Shown piece by piece: positions 50,174 to 63,200 of a stretch of DNA of 64,000 nucleotides. Source of the DNA: Siniperca chuatsi (taxonomy: Eukaryota > Chordata > Actinopteri > Centrarchiformes > Sinipercidae); the NCBI RefSeq assembly GCF_020085105.1, contig NC_058053.1:19658888-19722887 (forward strand), in the 5' to 3' direction. Both the position numbers and the translations under genes were made by a program. How positions within the stretch are numbered: position 1 is the first letter of the stretch; every line of letters starts with the position of its first letter. The notes under the pieces are model-generated. The model ran no database searches and was not told the DNA's origin. It was given only the letters and a program-made list of their open reading frames with translations.

Positions 50174-51721
50174 TGTTTACTCTAAGCCTTTTAGAAGAGC
50201 TCACCAAGAAGTTACTGGAGCAACACTGGGAAGGGAGGGCGCTTAGTGTGGAGGAAACGTGGACAAAGGGGAGGTAACAATGGCCACAGAATCAGCACCA
50301 AGCAGAGAGATGCATCAATACATAGAGATATTATGGTAGTTTATTGATTCTTGTAGGGAATTTAGTTGGGATTTAATGTTTTCTGCAAGAACTCAGCAAA
50401 GCAAACGTTTGCCAGTAAAAAAAAAAGACTTGATCCTGGTCCTACAGTTAAAGGACTGTTTAAATGTTAAAGCACCCAATAAGGCAAATGGCATTAAACA
50501 CATCCAGCCATTGGAGATCATAATGGCTGGCATGCATCTGCTGCTCTAAATGGGGAAATAAAAACATCAGTCCAAAGGCAACAGGATCATATAGAAGAAA
50601 GTGCTGATTTGACAGTTGCTAGAGAATAAGAATTCCATCACCTCAGAAAACTTTCTATAATCTAGAAAGGAGCTCCTTACAAATAATTGATGTTATTCTA
50701 TTTAAAAAAAACACTCATCCACCCACCCACTCCAACACAAAAATACAGTGATTAGGTGTCAGGCTGGTCTAGCAGCTGATGTGATGAGCTAAGGAGCGGC
50801 GACTGAAATCCTCTCAGTATGTATGTATTGCAGCAGTGAGAGTCATGGGCTTAGTCTGGAGTTGACCTTTAACCTAAAATCTTCCTGTGGGGTTTATCCT
50901 GTTTTTAAAAGGGAAACATTCCTCTTCTTATCTTTAAGTAGCTGCATTACATATGTGAAAAGAAAAAGAGAGGAAAGGAGCAAGTAACAAGGGCTAACAA
51001 ACTTAGGCAGTAAGCAGTAAATTCATTTAACGTCTCACCTCATTATGCTCAATGCGGTGTAAAGGTGATGCATTTGTAAGGACATATTGTTACTCAAAAT
51101 AGGGTTTACATCCTGCATTTGTCATAAACAGAAATTTTAGTCTGGACCAAAGTGGTGGAGCAACAGACACTGTCATCCCTAGAGCCAAGTCGCTAACATG
51201 GCTAAAAAGACTAATACTTACACAGCTGACATTTTTTAAAACCAGAGATATAAAATATTACCAGCAATTGTAGGTACAGTTACATTGTTTTATAAGTCTT
51301 TCGGGTAAGAAGCCATAAATAAAATACTTGTTCTAAAATGTGTCTGTCTCTTAAATGCTTCAAAGGCAGAAGAGTTAAATTTGACTGGCCTAATGGCCCT
51401 CTTCATGGTGCAGGCATCTGTCCAAATACCTGGCCACTGCCGTTGGCTGTACAATGTTTAACTCTGTATGCTCCAAAGAGCGCTTGATTATGTATCCTGA
51501 GATCATGGACAGGTAGCAGGGGATCTAAGTAGGCCTAGAGGGCAGTGGTTTTACTCTCACTATTCACTTACTGTATGTGTTCATTCCTGGATGAGAGATT
51601 TCACTCATGCTATGTGAAGCATTCCTCTGCTTGTAATACTACAATTTCAAATACTATGAGTATATGCAATTCTGTGTGCAGACAGTAGACAGGGTTAGCT
51701 ATCCATAAACATTTGGTAAAA

Positions 51722-52061
51722 TACACTCATTTGCCAGTTTATTAGGTACACCTAGCTTAAACTAATGCAGTCTAATACAACATTCCTGCAATAAATCTAA
51801 CATTCATGAAGGTTATAATGTGTTTCTGTTATTTAGCCTACCCTCATTGATATAAATGGGGTGGACAAAATAATGGAAACACCTGTCAGTATACATTTCA
51901 ACAGCTCCACAAACTGCAGCCTCCAAAATTAACTTGAATCAATCTCTCTCTAAAACAGTCAACATTATAACCTTCATGAAGGTTGAATTTATTGCAGGAC
52001 TATTGTATTGGACTGCATTAGTTTGAGCTAGGTGTACCTAATAAACTGGCAATTGAGTGTA
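51722..52061. mobile_element. Tc1/mariner-like fold-back MITE
   Basis: Begins tacactcatttgccagttta and ends with the inverse, taaactggcaattgagtgta; the arms (ggtacacctagctt, taatgcagtc, ttcatgaaggttataatg) are repeated inverted. The TA borders suggest a Tc1/mariner type; no transposase. Confidence 0.65.
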
Positions 52062-53770
52062 GATGTGTACGCCAAATGGCTGCAGCACACTTCCACACAT
52101 AATGCGAGGGGGATTACTCAGAGTCAGACTGTGAGGGGATCTGACAGACCGAGACAGTAAATACACCTAAGCCGACCATATAACCATCTGAACAGATTAT
52201 ACTGGAAAGCATTATAATGTACTGTACAGGCATTTCTAAATGAAGCCTTTTAGCCTGAGATGAACAAAGTTGGCTCCTCTGGTCAAAAAGAGCATCATTA
52301 ACAGTAATAGAAAAAAGGGGTTTGCAGAACAGAGCCAGAGACTCAAAACTTCTAACACACAAAAGGGAATACATCAGCTGATTTACAACACAGACATTCA
52401 GTCTCTGTTTTAGTTACCAACCTCTAATCTTCAACTCGTTATGAAAACCAAGTAGGACAAGAGGTCAAGAGTCAAGTCAACAACTAATATTTGTCATATA
52501 ATACCTCATAGAAAAACATACTGGGCTTGGTTTAATGCAACTATATAGGTTTGCGGTTCCAGATGGGGAAAAAAAAAAAACAGTAAAAACAAACAACAAA
52601 ATAACAAGTTTAATTCAGTCTACAGGTTTTAATGCACCATTGAAACCAAAGATATTTTGGAATCAGCTCCTGTACATTCATTAAACACAATGTCTAAAAA
52701 AAAACATGGCATCAAGGACATTATAAAGTGTTAAAGAGACAAACAAAAAGGGAAAAAACTACAAGACTGATTTCTGTTGAGAAGAACTTAGGCACCAGTA
52801 GTGATGGACTACAAGGTATCTTAGGTCTTAATCTGAGAGCATACCGTTACACATGCTAATGTATGTGCACCCCTGAACTTCTTGCAAGTTGTATTCTTAT
52901 TAAAATAATTAAGGATTCACATTTCTTATCTTATATGTTCTATGATTTTAACTGCATGATCGGCAACTACTTCCCCCACATTTTATACCAAAATGTTTCT
53001 TCTTAATCTATGTACTGAAATCAGTTTACATGATAGCAGCCACTCCCTTTCAAAGCATCAGTGTGTCAAATCTGGACAAATAAATGGTAATGCCAAAAAG
53101 GCAAAAGAACTTTAATGCCACGTCAGTATCAAAACAGTGATTTAGAATATGCTATATACAAACTGACTACATTGATAGTTTAACATCCCAAATTGGTCCA
53201 ATTCTGCTAATTTGCGGAGACAAAGTTGATATCAGGCAACACAACTGTGTCCATATATGATTTTAGGGTCCATGATGGATTGCAGTACAGAGTGAGCCAC
53301 AGATAAATGGTAGCATACAACAATTCAGCTTTGTTATTATTTTCATCTGTAGACCACAATCATATCTTCTATCTGGCAGCCAACATGATAACATGATAAC
53401 TGAGAGGCACTGAATAACTGAAAGAGTTCATTGTTTTCTTCCAACAAGGGGCAAAAGATGGAGTTGCTGTTTCACGTTGGGATTCCAGTTCCTGAGGCTT
53501 CAACGGCATGTCATTTATAATGAAATTAATAAAGGAAACTGCGATGTACTTCATACTATGCAGCCCTGTGCCTGCATTTTAGGAATTTAGTTCATCCAAA
53601 CATGTAATGATGCAAAGAATGCAGAATCAGAACAGTTTTGATCAGAAAGCCCATGGTTGAGACTGAAATATTAAGTCACACATGACATGAAATGTCTAAC
53701 AAATGTCAGCAAAGCAAGTTAACAATTAGCTCTACAAACTCGGTTTTCCCATTGTTACACTTTTACAGAA

Positions 53771-53776
53771 TTTATT
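53771..53776 (-). terminator. Candidate senp7 polyadenylation signal
   Basis: AATAAA on the minus strand, 361 bases past the senp7 stop codon. It fits a short 3' UTR but is supported by the hexamer alone. Confidence 0.3.
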
Positions 53777-54136
53777 GTTTGATTTTTACATAGAAAATAA
53801 AATGCAAATAACTGCCTTTATAAAATATCTAGCAGTATAAAAACAATCAGTAAAAAGTCATGGGGTGTACAAACATTTGCATCTCTAGATATAATCTACT
53901 TTAAAATTTTCTGGTTGAATGGACAAATTAACTGATGCCTTCATGTTCACTAACAGGACCCACAGATAGTCAAAGGTTTACATGTTTTGTTCAAGTTAAT
54001 GCATAAAACAATAACAGCATCTAAGTTAAAGGAAATATTTTCAGTTCACTCTGAAATGTCTGTTGCTCAGTATGAGCGGTGATTTAAAATGGCTACAGGA
54101 ATGTGACGCACTGAACAGCAGCACTGCTTCACGTGT

Positions 54137-54274
54137 CTATCTGTTACTATCCAGGTTTTGATGTCGATAAAGGTTTAGTACCAGATCTCTGATTTCGTCT
54201 CGTTTCCTCCGCACCTGCTGCCGTGGAAACCAACGTTCTAGCTGTAGAGGGAGGTCAAAGTGTACCACAGGGTC
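54137..54274 (-). CDS. senp7: senp7 exon 17 of 17 in window (C-terminus, stop)
   Basis: Reads [20 protein letters not shown] then [20 protein letters not shown] and LDSNR, stop TAG at 54137-54139. Human has [20 protein letters not shown] and KREDIRELILKL. This is the normal family end. Confidence 0.97.
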   Translation of the reverse strand, partial: DPVVHFDLPLQLERWFPRQQVRRKRDEIRDLVLNLYRHQNLDSNR

Positions 54275-57200
54275 CTAAGAGCACAAGCAGAAGCAATTTC
54301 TCATTACTGTGTACGTACATGCCTTAAAAAAAATAAATAAAAACTTTTAATCTAAACATGAAAATTTAAAGCTGTTACTGATCCAATATTACAGTGGCCA
54401 TTTAAAAAAAAAAAATCAGACAATGTGAGCTAGAAAAAAAGAGATGCTGGCAAGTTTTTACCTTCAAAAAACTCTCGACGTATTGCAGCAGGTAGAGGCC
54501 ACAGTCGCTGCTGTTATCCTGAAGAGGAACTTGGCAGTGTGAGCTTTGCATCTGATCAGGACTAAAGTCCCTTGATGAACCACGACGGACCTCCCATTCT
54601 GACTGCAAGTAGCTGAGGGTCAAATACACATTATCTTACATATATTTATAAACACACATGCAGCTACAGAAAGGGAGATTAAAAGTGAAATACTTACTCC
54701 CGTAAGAGTTTGAAGACTCGCTCATGAAGAGAAAGTTTGAGGGAATCCATGATAAGAATACACGGCCTAGAGAGAAGAGGCACATCTGTCATTCAGTGTT
54801 TAAAGTGTGATAGTGAGCTGCTGTAACAAAAGAGTATCCCCTCAGGGATCAAAGTATTTCTGATTCTGATAAAACAAAGAAGTAAGTAGAATGATCAACG
54901 TGTCTGTATGTTTAAATCATGCACACAATAACTATGGACACATTATCTCAGAGGCTTCATGTGTAAACTACACCAGTTCTCATTCTTATATTTCAGGCAG
55001 TCGCTGTTGCAGTTGAATAGCGTAACTCTGTGATCCGCACACTCACCTCTTGCAAACAGTTTTCTTCTGGCAGGTCCGTTCTGTGCAGTTCTACAAACAA
55101 AGAAAAAAAATTGGGAGATTTGGAAGAGCAAATAAAAACAAAACTGTCAAAGATTTGTCTGAGAAAAATATTGTTATTCCTAACACAGCACAGAATTCTT
55201 TCTTACCACTGGACCAGGTGGTGAGTCTTTGGTGGATTCTTCTTGCGTGTTTTCTAAAACACATGAAACCAACGTAAATAATTAAAGAGTTTGAAATATC
55301 GGATAATTGCAATCAAAAGCCACCGCATACTGTTCTTTGATCCTTAGTAAAACATACCTGTCTCTGTGTCCACATTGTCACTGTGGTTTAATGTAGGTGG
55401 TGTCTCCGTGTTATCGTTTGGGCTTTTAGATCCTTGAGCCACCTCTTGATCCTGTATCTCAGCTGTCCCACCATGGCTCTTTCCCGTCTCTGAGTTTGGA
55501 TCATTCCAGGCCTCAGATTTTGGCTCATCCAGTCCAGCAAAGCAAATAACAACTAAATACCAATGAGCCCTAAACACACAACAGAGCAATGTGATGTGTA
55601 ATGTGATATACCAAAAAACCTCTGTACAATACACATCTTCCATGTATTTAACTCACTCCTGATTGACAGGCACAAACAGGAAGTCCTTTTTGAAGATGTC
55701 CACATGGCGTGTCCATGTCTTCACCCGTTGGTGCCGCCTCTGCCTCTGACAACTGGGTGCACACAAAAATAAAACCAGGGACACAAGTTTTAACAGTGTT
55801 TCACATATTCTCACACACACAAACATACCTGTAGACACTTGAGAGTAATGCTTGGAAGTTCAACACTTATGTCGATCAGGTAAATACTGGTTCTGGACCT
55901 CTAAATATATCAAACGTTTTAGTTTTTTGACTTCTCAAGTATTACGCACCAAGACTGCATTCATTCATTAAACTTCCAAAATATGAAGTTGAAGGCTACA
56001 TTAAGCTGATAGCTGCATTTTACTTCCTTTATTCTAATAAGTGTTGATTCTACTTGTATATTCTTTTTACAGCACAAAAATCGTGAACACATGTATGTTG
56101 GATCATGACAGTAGAGGAAATGGAAAAAAATATCTATATTAATATGCAAGGGATGCACCGATATCGGCTGAACATCGGCTGAATTTATGCTCATTCAAAG
56201 ATAGTGTAATGAAGGGCTGAATGACTTTTATAACAGTTCAGTTATTTTTTATAATGAAGTTGTCTTTGTTTCCCTGGCACAAAAGGGGGAATAAACTGCA
56301 GCAGTAAGTCTCGCCAGACGTAACAAGCACTAAGTCTACCGTCTGACTCTGGCACATGAACAAATCTGGCAAGTTCCGGAGCCCCCAAGTGGCCTCTTCT
56401 GCATTTTTTGGCTACGGGTTGCAGTTGAGCATTTGCAAGATGTGTCGGCCGCAGCAAGTATACAAGTGCTGGTATCAGCAGCAGTTTGTAACACTGTAAG
56501 CATTACAACCTTAAACAAACTGTTAGTTTGTGAAATACATAAAACACAAGAGGAAGAGAGCTTTTGTCACAGTCAGACTCAAAAGTGCAAGGCTGTGGCT
56601 ATTTCCTGGAAGCAGTACATACCAAACTCGGAAAAGTCTCAATAGAAAAGATTTGTTTCACTCATTTTTTGCCAGCACTACTTACGAGTCACTGGTGCTG
56701 CCTTCACTGGCGTTGTCCCTCCGTGTCAGCTGCTTGTAGAAGAAGCTGCTGAAGATGTGGCAGCGCTCGGCCACAGCAGCAGAGGCATTCTGGAGGAGGT
56801 ATCTGGTTCAAAAACACATCAACATAATCAATTCAAAAGTGGATCTCTTCTCCACAAACTTATGAGGAACTGAAGTAAATTTGAAGCCTTTTGTTAGAAA
56901 ATGTGTTACTTACTTGAGGTAAAAATCAATGATAACATCATTGAGGAACTGCCCACTGTCAAGGCACTGCAGGTCCTCCATTGTAACAGTTATTCCTCCC
57001 TTTAATGGCGGAGGAGGAAACTGGATCAACCTAAGCAGAGGTGGAAGAAAGAAGAATGAGCCGTGACAATAGGTCATATCAGTAGCATTACAGATGTAGC
57101 TGTAGCTGTCTGTGCACAGAGCAACCATAGATCTTAATCTGATCATCTGCAGTGGTAGGTAGACTGTAATAGTTACAATATATTTATTAGGGATGCATTG

Positions 57201-60200
57201 ATCTGATATGTTGGTATTAGGGCAAATACTGACCTTATTAAACAGATCTAGTATTGGCACCCACATACCCCCTACAGTTGCTTCATTAAGCTCAATACAG
57301 TATAAAATTCAGTGTTTCATCTATCACATGCATTCATTCAGTTACAGTTTGGTGACTCAGGTTTAGTGCCAGTTTTCTTCCTGGTCTTACATAAAAATGA
57401 TCTCAATGAGTTCCATGCATCAGTTCGGTGCATTTTTATTAGATTTTTATTCCTAAGTTTGAACTGCACTGGCTGCAAGAATCTTCATTTGGATGTCACA
57501 TGCCAACCTGTGCTGGGCCAGGCTGCATGAGAAGCTGCATATGGGATAATGTAGGTTACTTGCCTGTGAGCCAGGCCCTGATGTTTATATTTAGTCCAGC
57601 TTGAGTCTGGTTTACACAGGGACACGGAGTAGGATCCTTTGGTTCTACGATGGCACAGTGTGTATGCAGGAGTGGGTTCTTCCTTTCTTTTCTGTGGGAG
57701 AAAATTCATACCATAGGAGCAAAATTTGCTTTATTAAAAGGAGAAAGAAAGAAGAAAAAATGTTGCTGCTACCAACAGTTATTATTTTTTTCAGATTTCC
57801 TCTCATTTTTGCTTTTGTTCTTGTGAAATAGCACAAATTTACTTTTTTGGGACTGTAAATGATTCCAATGTAGCCAAGAAAATCAATCTGATTTAATTGG
57901 TCACAACCAGTAAACATATGCATCCCCTGAGGTAGATACTCCTTCATTTTAAGGGGCAACAAGCCAGAAATGTTGGGGACAACTTACCTCAGAGGGATGT
58001 TCAAGCTCTTTCTGTTCTTTCTGATCCTCCTCTGGTTTGAGTTGTGTCCCTGTGTCTTGTTCTATCGCCGTATCCAGCTCCAGTACAGTCTCTTTCTGTA
58101 AATCTATCTCCAGTCGGATGTGTGGTGTGGTGTTTTTGTCTGTATCAAGATGTGGACCATCCTGGTCTGTGTTAGGTCTAGGGTCAGCACTCTCCAGACC
58201 CAGCAGAGACAGCAGGTGAGAGTCCAGTCCAGTTCTTCTAATCAGCTCTATGCTATCATCCAGAGAAAGAACAGGAGTGTGGATGTCTTCCAAACCACAA
58301 ATTATGTCTGCAGCATGGGGAAGAATGGATTTTTCATCTGCAAGACTGTTGAGACAGTCAATGTCCAGGAAGGAGCGCAATAAAGCCCCCTCCATTCCCT
58401 CCAGAGGATCTCTCAGAGTCAGCAGGATGAAGGGGCTCGCCTTGCCTATTAAAATAAAAAATCATAACACCAATATCATGTACCATGCAGATTTACATAG
58501 AGAATAATGTGACATATCAAACAATACTGGAAAGTATATCAGAAATATGAAACATTTACAAACATTTGTAAATTTAAACCACAAAAATTGAAACATTTGA
58601 CAAAGCTGCCAACAGTTTAGTGGAAATCTAGTATGCGTCCCTTAAAGACTTAAATTTAACACTTCTGTCTGATTTGACTTGTGATCAGAATATAAGCTGA
58701 ATATAAGTTTTCCATCTTAGGTCTGTCCTTTGTAAACATACTGCTTTTCACAAAAATACAGTCAGTTTAGAGTAAGTTTAGTAGTACTAAATACAGTTTA
58801 GAGTAAATGCAACCTAAATGCTACGGGTCTCCAAAAAACATTTAGAAATGTGAGGTTGAGGTACTGACTCCAAGTGTACTCTGAACTTCCAGCGGTCTCA
58901 CCAGTATTCATGGTTCCATCTTGTTTGACACACAGCTTGAGAAGGTCTCGCTGTACAGCAGCTGCAGCAGTTTCTGACACACAAAACAGAAGGACAGCAG
59001 CAGGGGAAGGCTCCTCGTCCCCCTTAAAGTAAAGCTCCTGGGCCTCCAGTTCCTGCTGTTCCCAAACACTGTACCTCCTCAGCTCTTTACGCTCAAAAGT
59101 CAACATCACCTCCACCTGTTCACTATTGTCTGGGGATCAGAGGTGGTCATGTTAGCTTAGCAGCTTGCAGTGTTGTTATCAAATGATGAACACTGTTGCT
59201 TCTTTACCTTTACCACACTCAAAACAATGCCTTACACACACACACACACACACACACACAGCCTAGCGTTTTTCCCTAACATAGCAGTAAAAGCATTCCA
59301 TCAACTTCCATAACCAAAGGAAGTCACTCCCATCTCCTGCAGATTTATGCTTCTCTCTGTAGATGTTCCAGTGGTATCGTAGAAAAGGTTTCAGTCGTAG
59401 TCAACAGTGTCCAGATGACTACGACTGAAACCTTTTCTACGATAGAACACTCCTGGACGAATGAGGGACTACACTGTCTTATGTTCCAGTGGTCATACTG
59501 CCGATGCTTAAATACACCTTCAGCTACAGCTTCCCTAACCAAGTGGTCAATTTCTATTTTTATGCTAGTGGCACTGTGAAGCTGAACTAAAAGCTAACAT
59601 CAGCATGCTAAAATGCTCACAGTGCCAAGCTTAACATGCTGCTCTTTAGCAGGTAATATTTACCATGATAACCATTTCAGTTTAGCCTGTTAGCATGCTA
59701 ACATTTGCCAATTAGCACGAAACACAAAGTATAGCTGAGGCTGATGGGAATGTCATTAGTTTTGCATGTATCTGGTCATAAACCAACATTTTGACATGAA
59801 GTCATTAGGATTCATCCTCTGGGGACCACAAATGTTTTCATGGCAATCCATCCAACAGTTTTTGAGATATTTCAGTCTGGACCAAAGTGGTGGACAGACC
59901 AACCAACAGACACAGCCATCTGTGCTAGGATGGCTAAAAATATCAATATCAATTTGGCTGTGCAAAAAAAAGTTGGATTGCAGAGCATGACTGACTACAT
60001 CCTGTAAATTCTTGGGAAACTTTCTGAAAGCTAAGCTTAAGGCTGAAGTACTAGGCATTCTTTAATTCAAGTACAAGAATGTTGCTTGGTTTGTCCAAAA
60101 TGTTTTACAAAACTAATATGCAACCTATTTAACAAACATATTTCTTACACACACACACACGGCCAAGATTAAATCTCAAGGAATAACCACTTTAGTTCCC

Positions 60201-63200
60201 TGAAGGGGAGATTTCACAGGCTCAGAGGCGAAAGTGCACTAGGGCCTTGAGGGTCTAATTCAGGTACACACACACACTTTAGCATCTGAAATACACCACT
60301 AAGATGGGAGTGGATGGTGTGCAGACTGCATGGCAAAAGAGAGATGGGTTCCACTTGGGTCTGAGTTTATACAACCCAGACCAAAGGTTACAGGCAGGCC
60401 ACAGTCACTCTACAAACACTGTGATTATACAAAGTTAAAATACTATTCACAGCTTTACCTTTCAGTGGGATGATGATTTTTTGGTCTGCTATCTGTGAAA
60501 GGAGAGTAAAAAACATGTTACACTTCATGTCCATGAAATGTGATATGAATACTGAATGTGATACCATCAGCAAAATGCATGTATTTGTGGTTAATAAAGG
60601 TTACCATGATGTCTCCATTCGCTTTCCCTTGATAACCTCCACAGTGCAGGGTGAAGAAGGCCACACCCATGCAGGAGTAGTCTACACTGGGGATGAGAGG
60701 AATTGAACCAGGAAGATCTACAACTACACGTAACACCTGTAACACAAACATACACACAATTTGGAGAAAATGGTGCAAACGGGGTGGTAGGTAAGCACAA
60801 AGCAGGTACACATTACAGTAATACACAATAACAGTACAATTACCCTTACCCCCATGCTACAATGAAACTGAGCTGTAAGGTCAAGCAATATGGTTGAAAC
60901 CAATATTACAACACTAATACCATTATTTTTACAAATTCAATATTTTAAAGCCACTGTGTGTAGGTTTTGAAAAGTCCTTACTTTGGCGCTATCTAGTGGT
61001 AGTACCAAGAATGGCATCGTAGTTGACAGCAATGCACGCTGCTAAATTTTCTCTTGTTAGCATGAGAGGAAATGGGGAGTACACAATAAAAAGTTTGTTA
61101 CAGTAGGTAACTTTGTTAGGTAGGTAAGGTTGTTTATTTTGTCTACTGAACTCGTATGTTGAGCTTGTATGAAGTGACTGTTAGTTCAAGCTTATGTGGT
61201 TGCAGGCCTCTCTGCCCCTGTCCCTACATCAACATGCTTTTTCATATACAGCTAAGTTTTAAAAGATTAACTATTTAATCTGTGTTGGTTTATCCTTTAG
61301 AGTTTGTGACAAATCTTTACAGTCAAGTGATTTTTTTAACCCAACCATAGGGGTAAAAACTATTAACTTGTAGAGAATAATCTGAATTTTCCTTTTACTA
61401 TATCCACTGATGCATCTCTGCTCACATTGAGTCAGATACAAGACTAAGTTGTCACACAGGAACATTCATGGTCTTTTATGAAATATGTGTCTGTTGTATT
61501 GAAGAGGCATGGATCAAATATAATACAGGGACACATTCTGCCAACCTGCATGTCAGAAGTTTCTTGCTGTTTGGCCACAGCTTCCTGTGGGGATTGTCCC
61601 TGTATTACTGCATCTTCCACAGTGACCAGTGTATGGACTGCTGGGCTGCAGTGCTGAGGAACGTCACCTCTCTCCTCATCATCACTGGACAGCACAACTG
61701 AAATACAAGCATGAAGAATACATCAGGCCCAGTGTGCAATTTACTTTGGAATTATGCTATGCTACTGCTTTCAAAGACAAGCACACTCCCAAGCACATAC
61801 ATGCCCGTAACTAACACTGCATAAAGGAGGTGTAATGGGCTTTGAAGGAGAGCAAGGACAGTAGTAATCCTGGAAAAGACACATGGATAGGCTGAAAAGA
61901 GGAAAACACAGTAGCTGCTAAGATCTAGGGCACAAAAGCAAAAAGGTCCAAAGCAAACTAACACAACAACTTACAAAAGATGCTGGTCAATGTCAAAAAC
62001 AAGATGCTTGAGCCATGTGGAAAACGGAAATACACTCAGAAGTACACCTAGCTGTAAATCCAACTGAGTACGCAACTGCCTTCTAGCTCATAAAATTTGG
62101 GTTTGGGTGTGTGAATAGTGTGCTTGTGAGCCCTGATGCATTAGCTGGAAGACTATGTGAATGCAGTAGACAATTGTATTATGTCTGTTCTTCCAAAGTG
62201 TTCTCTAGAGCCAGTTTCAGAAACAGTCGCCAGAAGCTAAGTGCTTAGCTTTAACATCACATGCTTTCTGGGGTTTTGTTTGTATAATGATGTAAGGCTC
62301 AAACACGCAACCTGCAAAATGGTATTACAGGTAAGCTGCCTGAGCAACTGTTTCCTGAGTTTCCTCATAGATAAATTTAAACAAAAGTTCCAGCAGTAGA
62401 ATAAAGCTTCCAGGTTTAGAAGATTATCTGGCATCACTCATCCTATGTTGGTGTACTCACTGGGTTCAGAGGGGCTGGTATTGGTTGTGTTGTCCTGGCT
62501 AGACGATGGACTTCGTCTGGGAATACCAATAAAGTCTCCGGCCTCCTCATTAGGACTGATGATTGGGACCAGAATGTCTGTTTGATCATCTGCTCCCACC
62601 GTGAACTGTACAATGGTACGGTCCAGGCTCTCCAAATCTTCGTCTTCTCCACTTTCTTCCAGACAAATGCGTGTAGGGGCTGTTCCTCCATCTCTTCCGT
62701 CTTCTCCAGTGAGGCGAAGCACACTCTCACGGTGGCGTTTGGGACTGTCTGTTCCATTGCACTGGGACCCAACCGCAACCTTTCTTTTCCTCTTCTGTTG
62801 AGACAGCACAGAATACAGCACCTCAATTTTGGTGTGAGTTCACCAGACCACTCATGCTGCTACAGCACAGAATAGAGCCATGATCCATGTTCAAGTGCAA
62901 GACAGACAGGAAGACTTCAGAGAATTATCTTTAGAGACCTTACATTAGCCCTTTTGACATGGAATACATAAAACTGCTGGCTTCATCTATTTGTAAAAGT
63001 GACAGCTTTTGTGCTTTAAAACATAAGTCTTTATTAATTAACAGTTCTGTGATACTTTATTCAAACATGACAGACCATTATGGAAAGAGCCACAATGCTC
63101 ACACGATATTTGCTACTTGCTGCAAGAAGGAGCGGTATCACTGCTGGAGACCAGCGGTGAGTTGGAAAGTACTGATATCAAGAAAGAAGAGTGTTCTCAT

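Larger units (their letters stand above)
49862..54136. other. senp7-impg2 intergenic region
   Basis: Holds the senp7 3' UTR on the right, the impg2 leader and candidate promoter on the left, a fold-back element at 51.7-52.1 kb and a short repeat piece (tctggaccaaagtggtggag, about 51142) shared with 59.88 kb. No exon recognised. Confidence 0.5.

Noticed and set aside
56145..56185. Novel motif gggatgcaccgatatcggct
   Set aside because: Resembles the end of a widespread fish repeat, also seen in degenerate form near 57186; too short to call as an element.
58856..58868. Later donor (AGTCA|gtacct) for senp7 exon 6
   Set aside because: It ends in the wrong phase for KASPFILL of the next exon; GGA|gtcagt fits.
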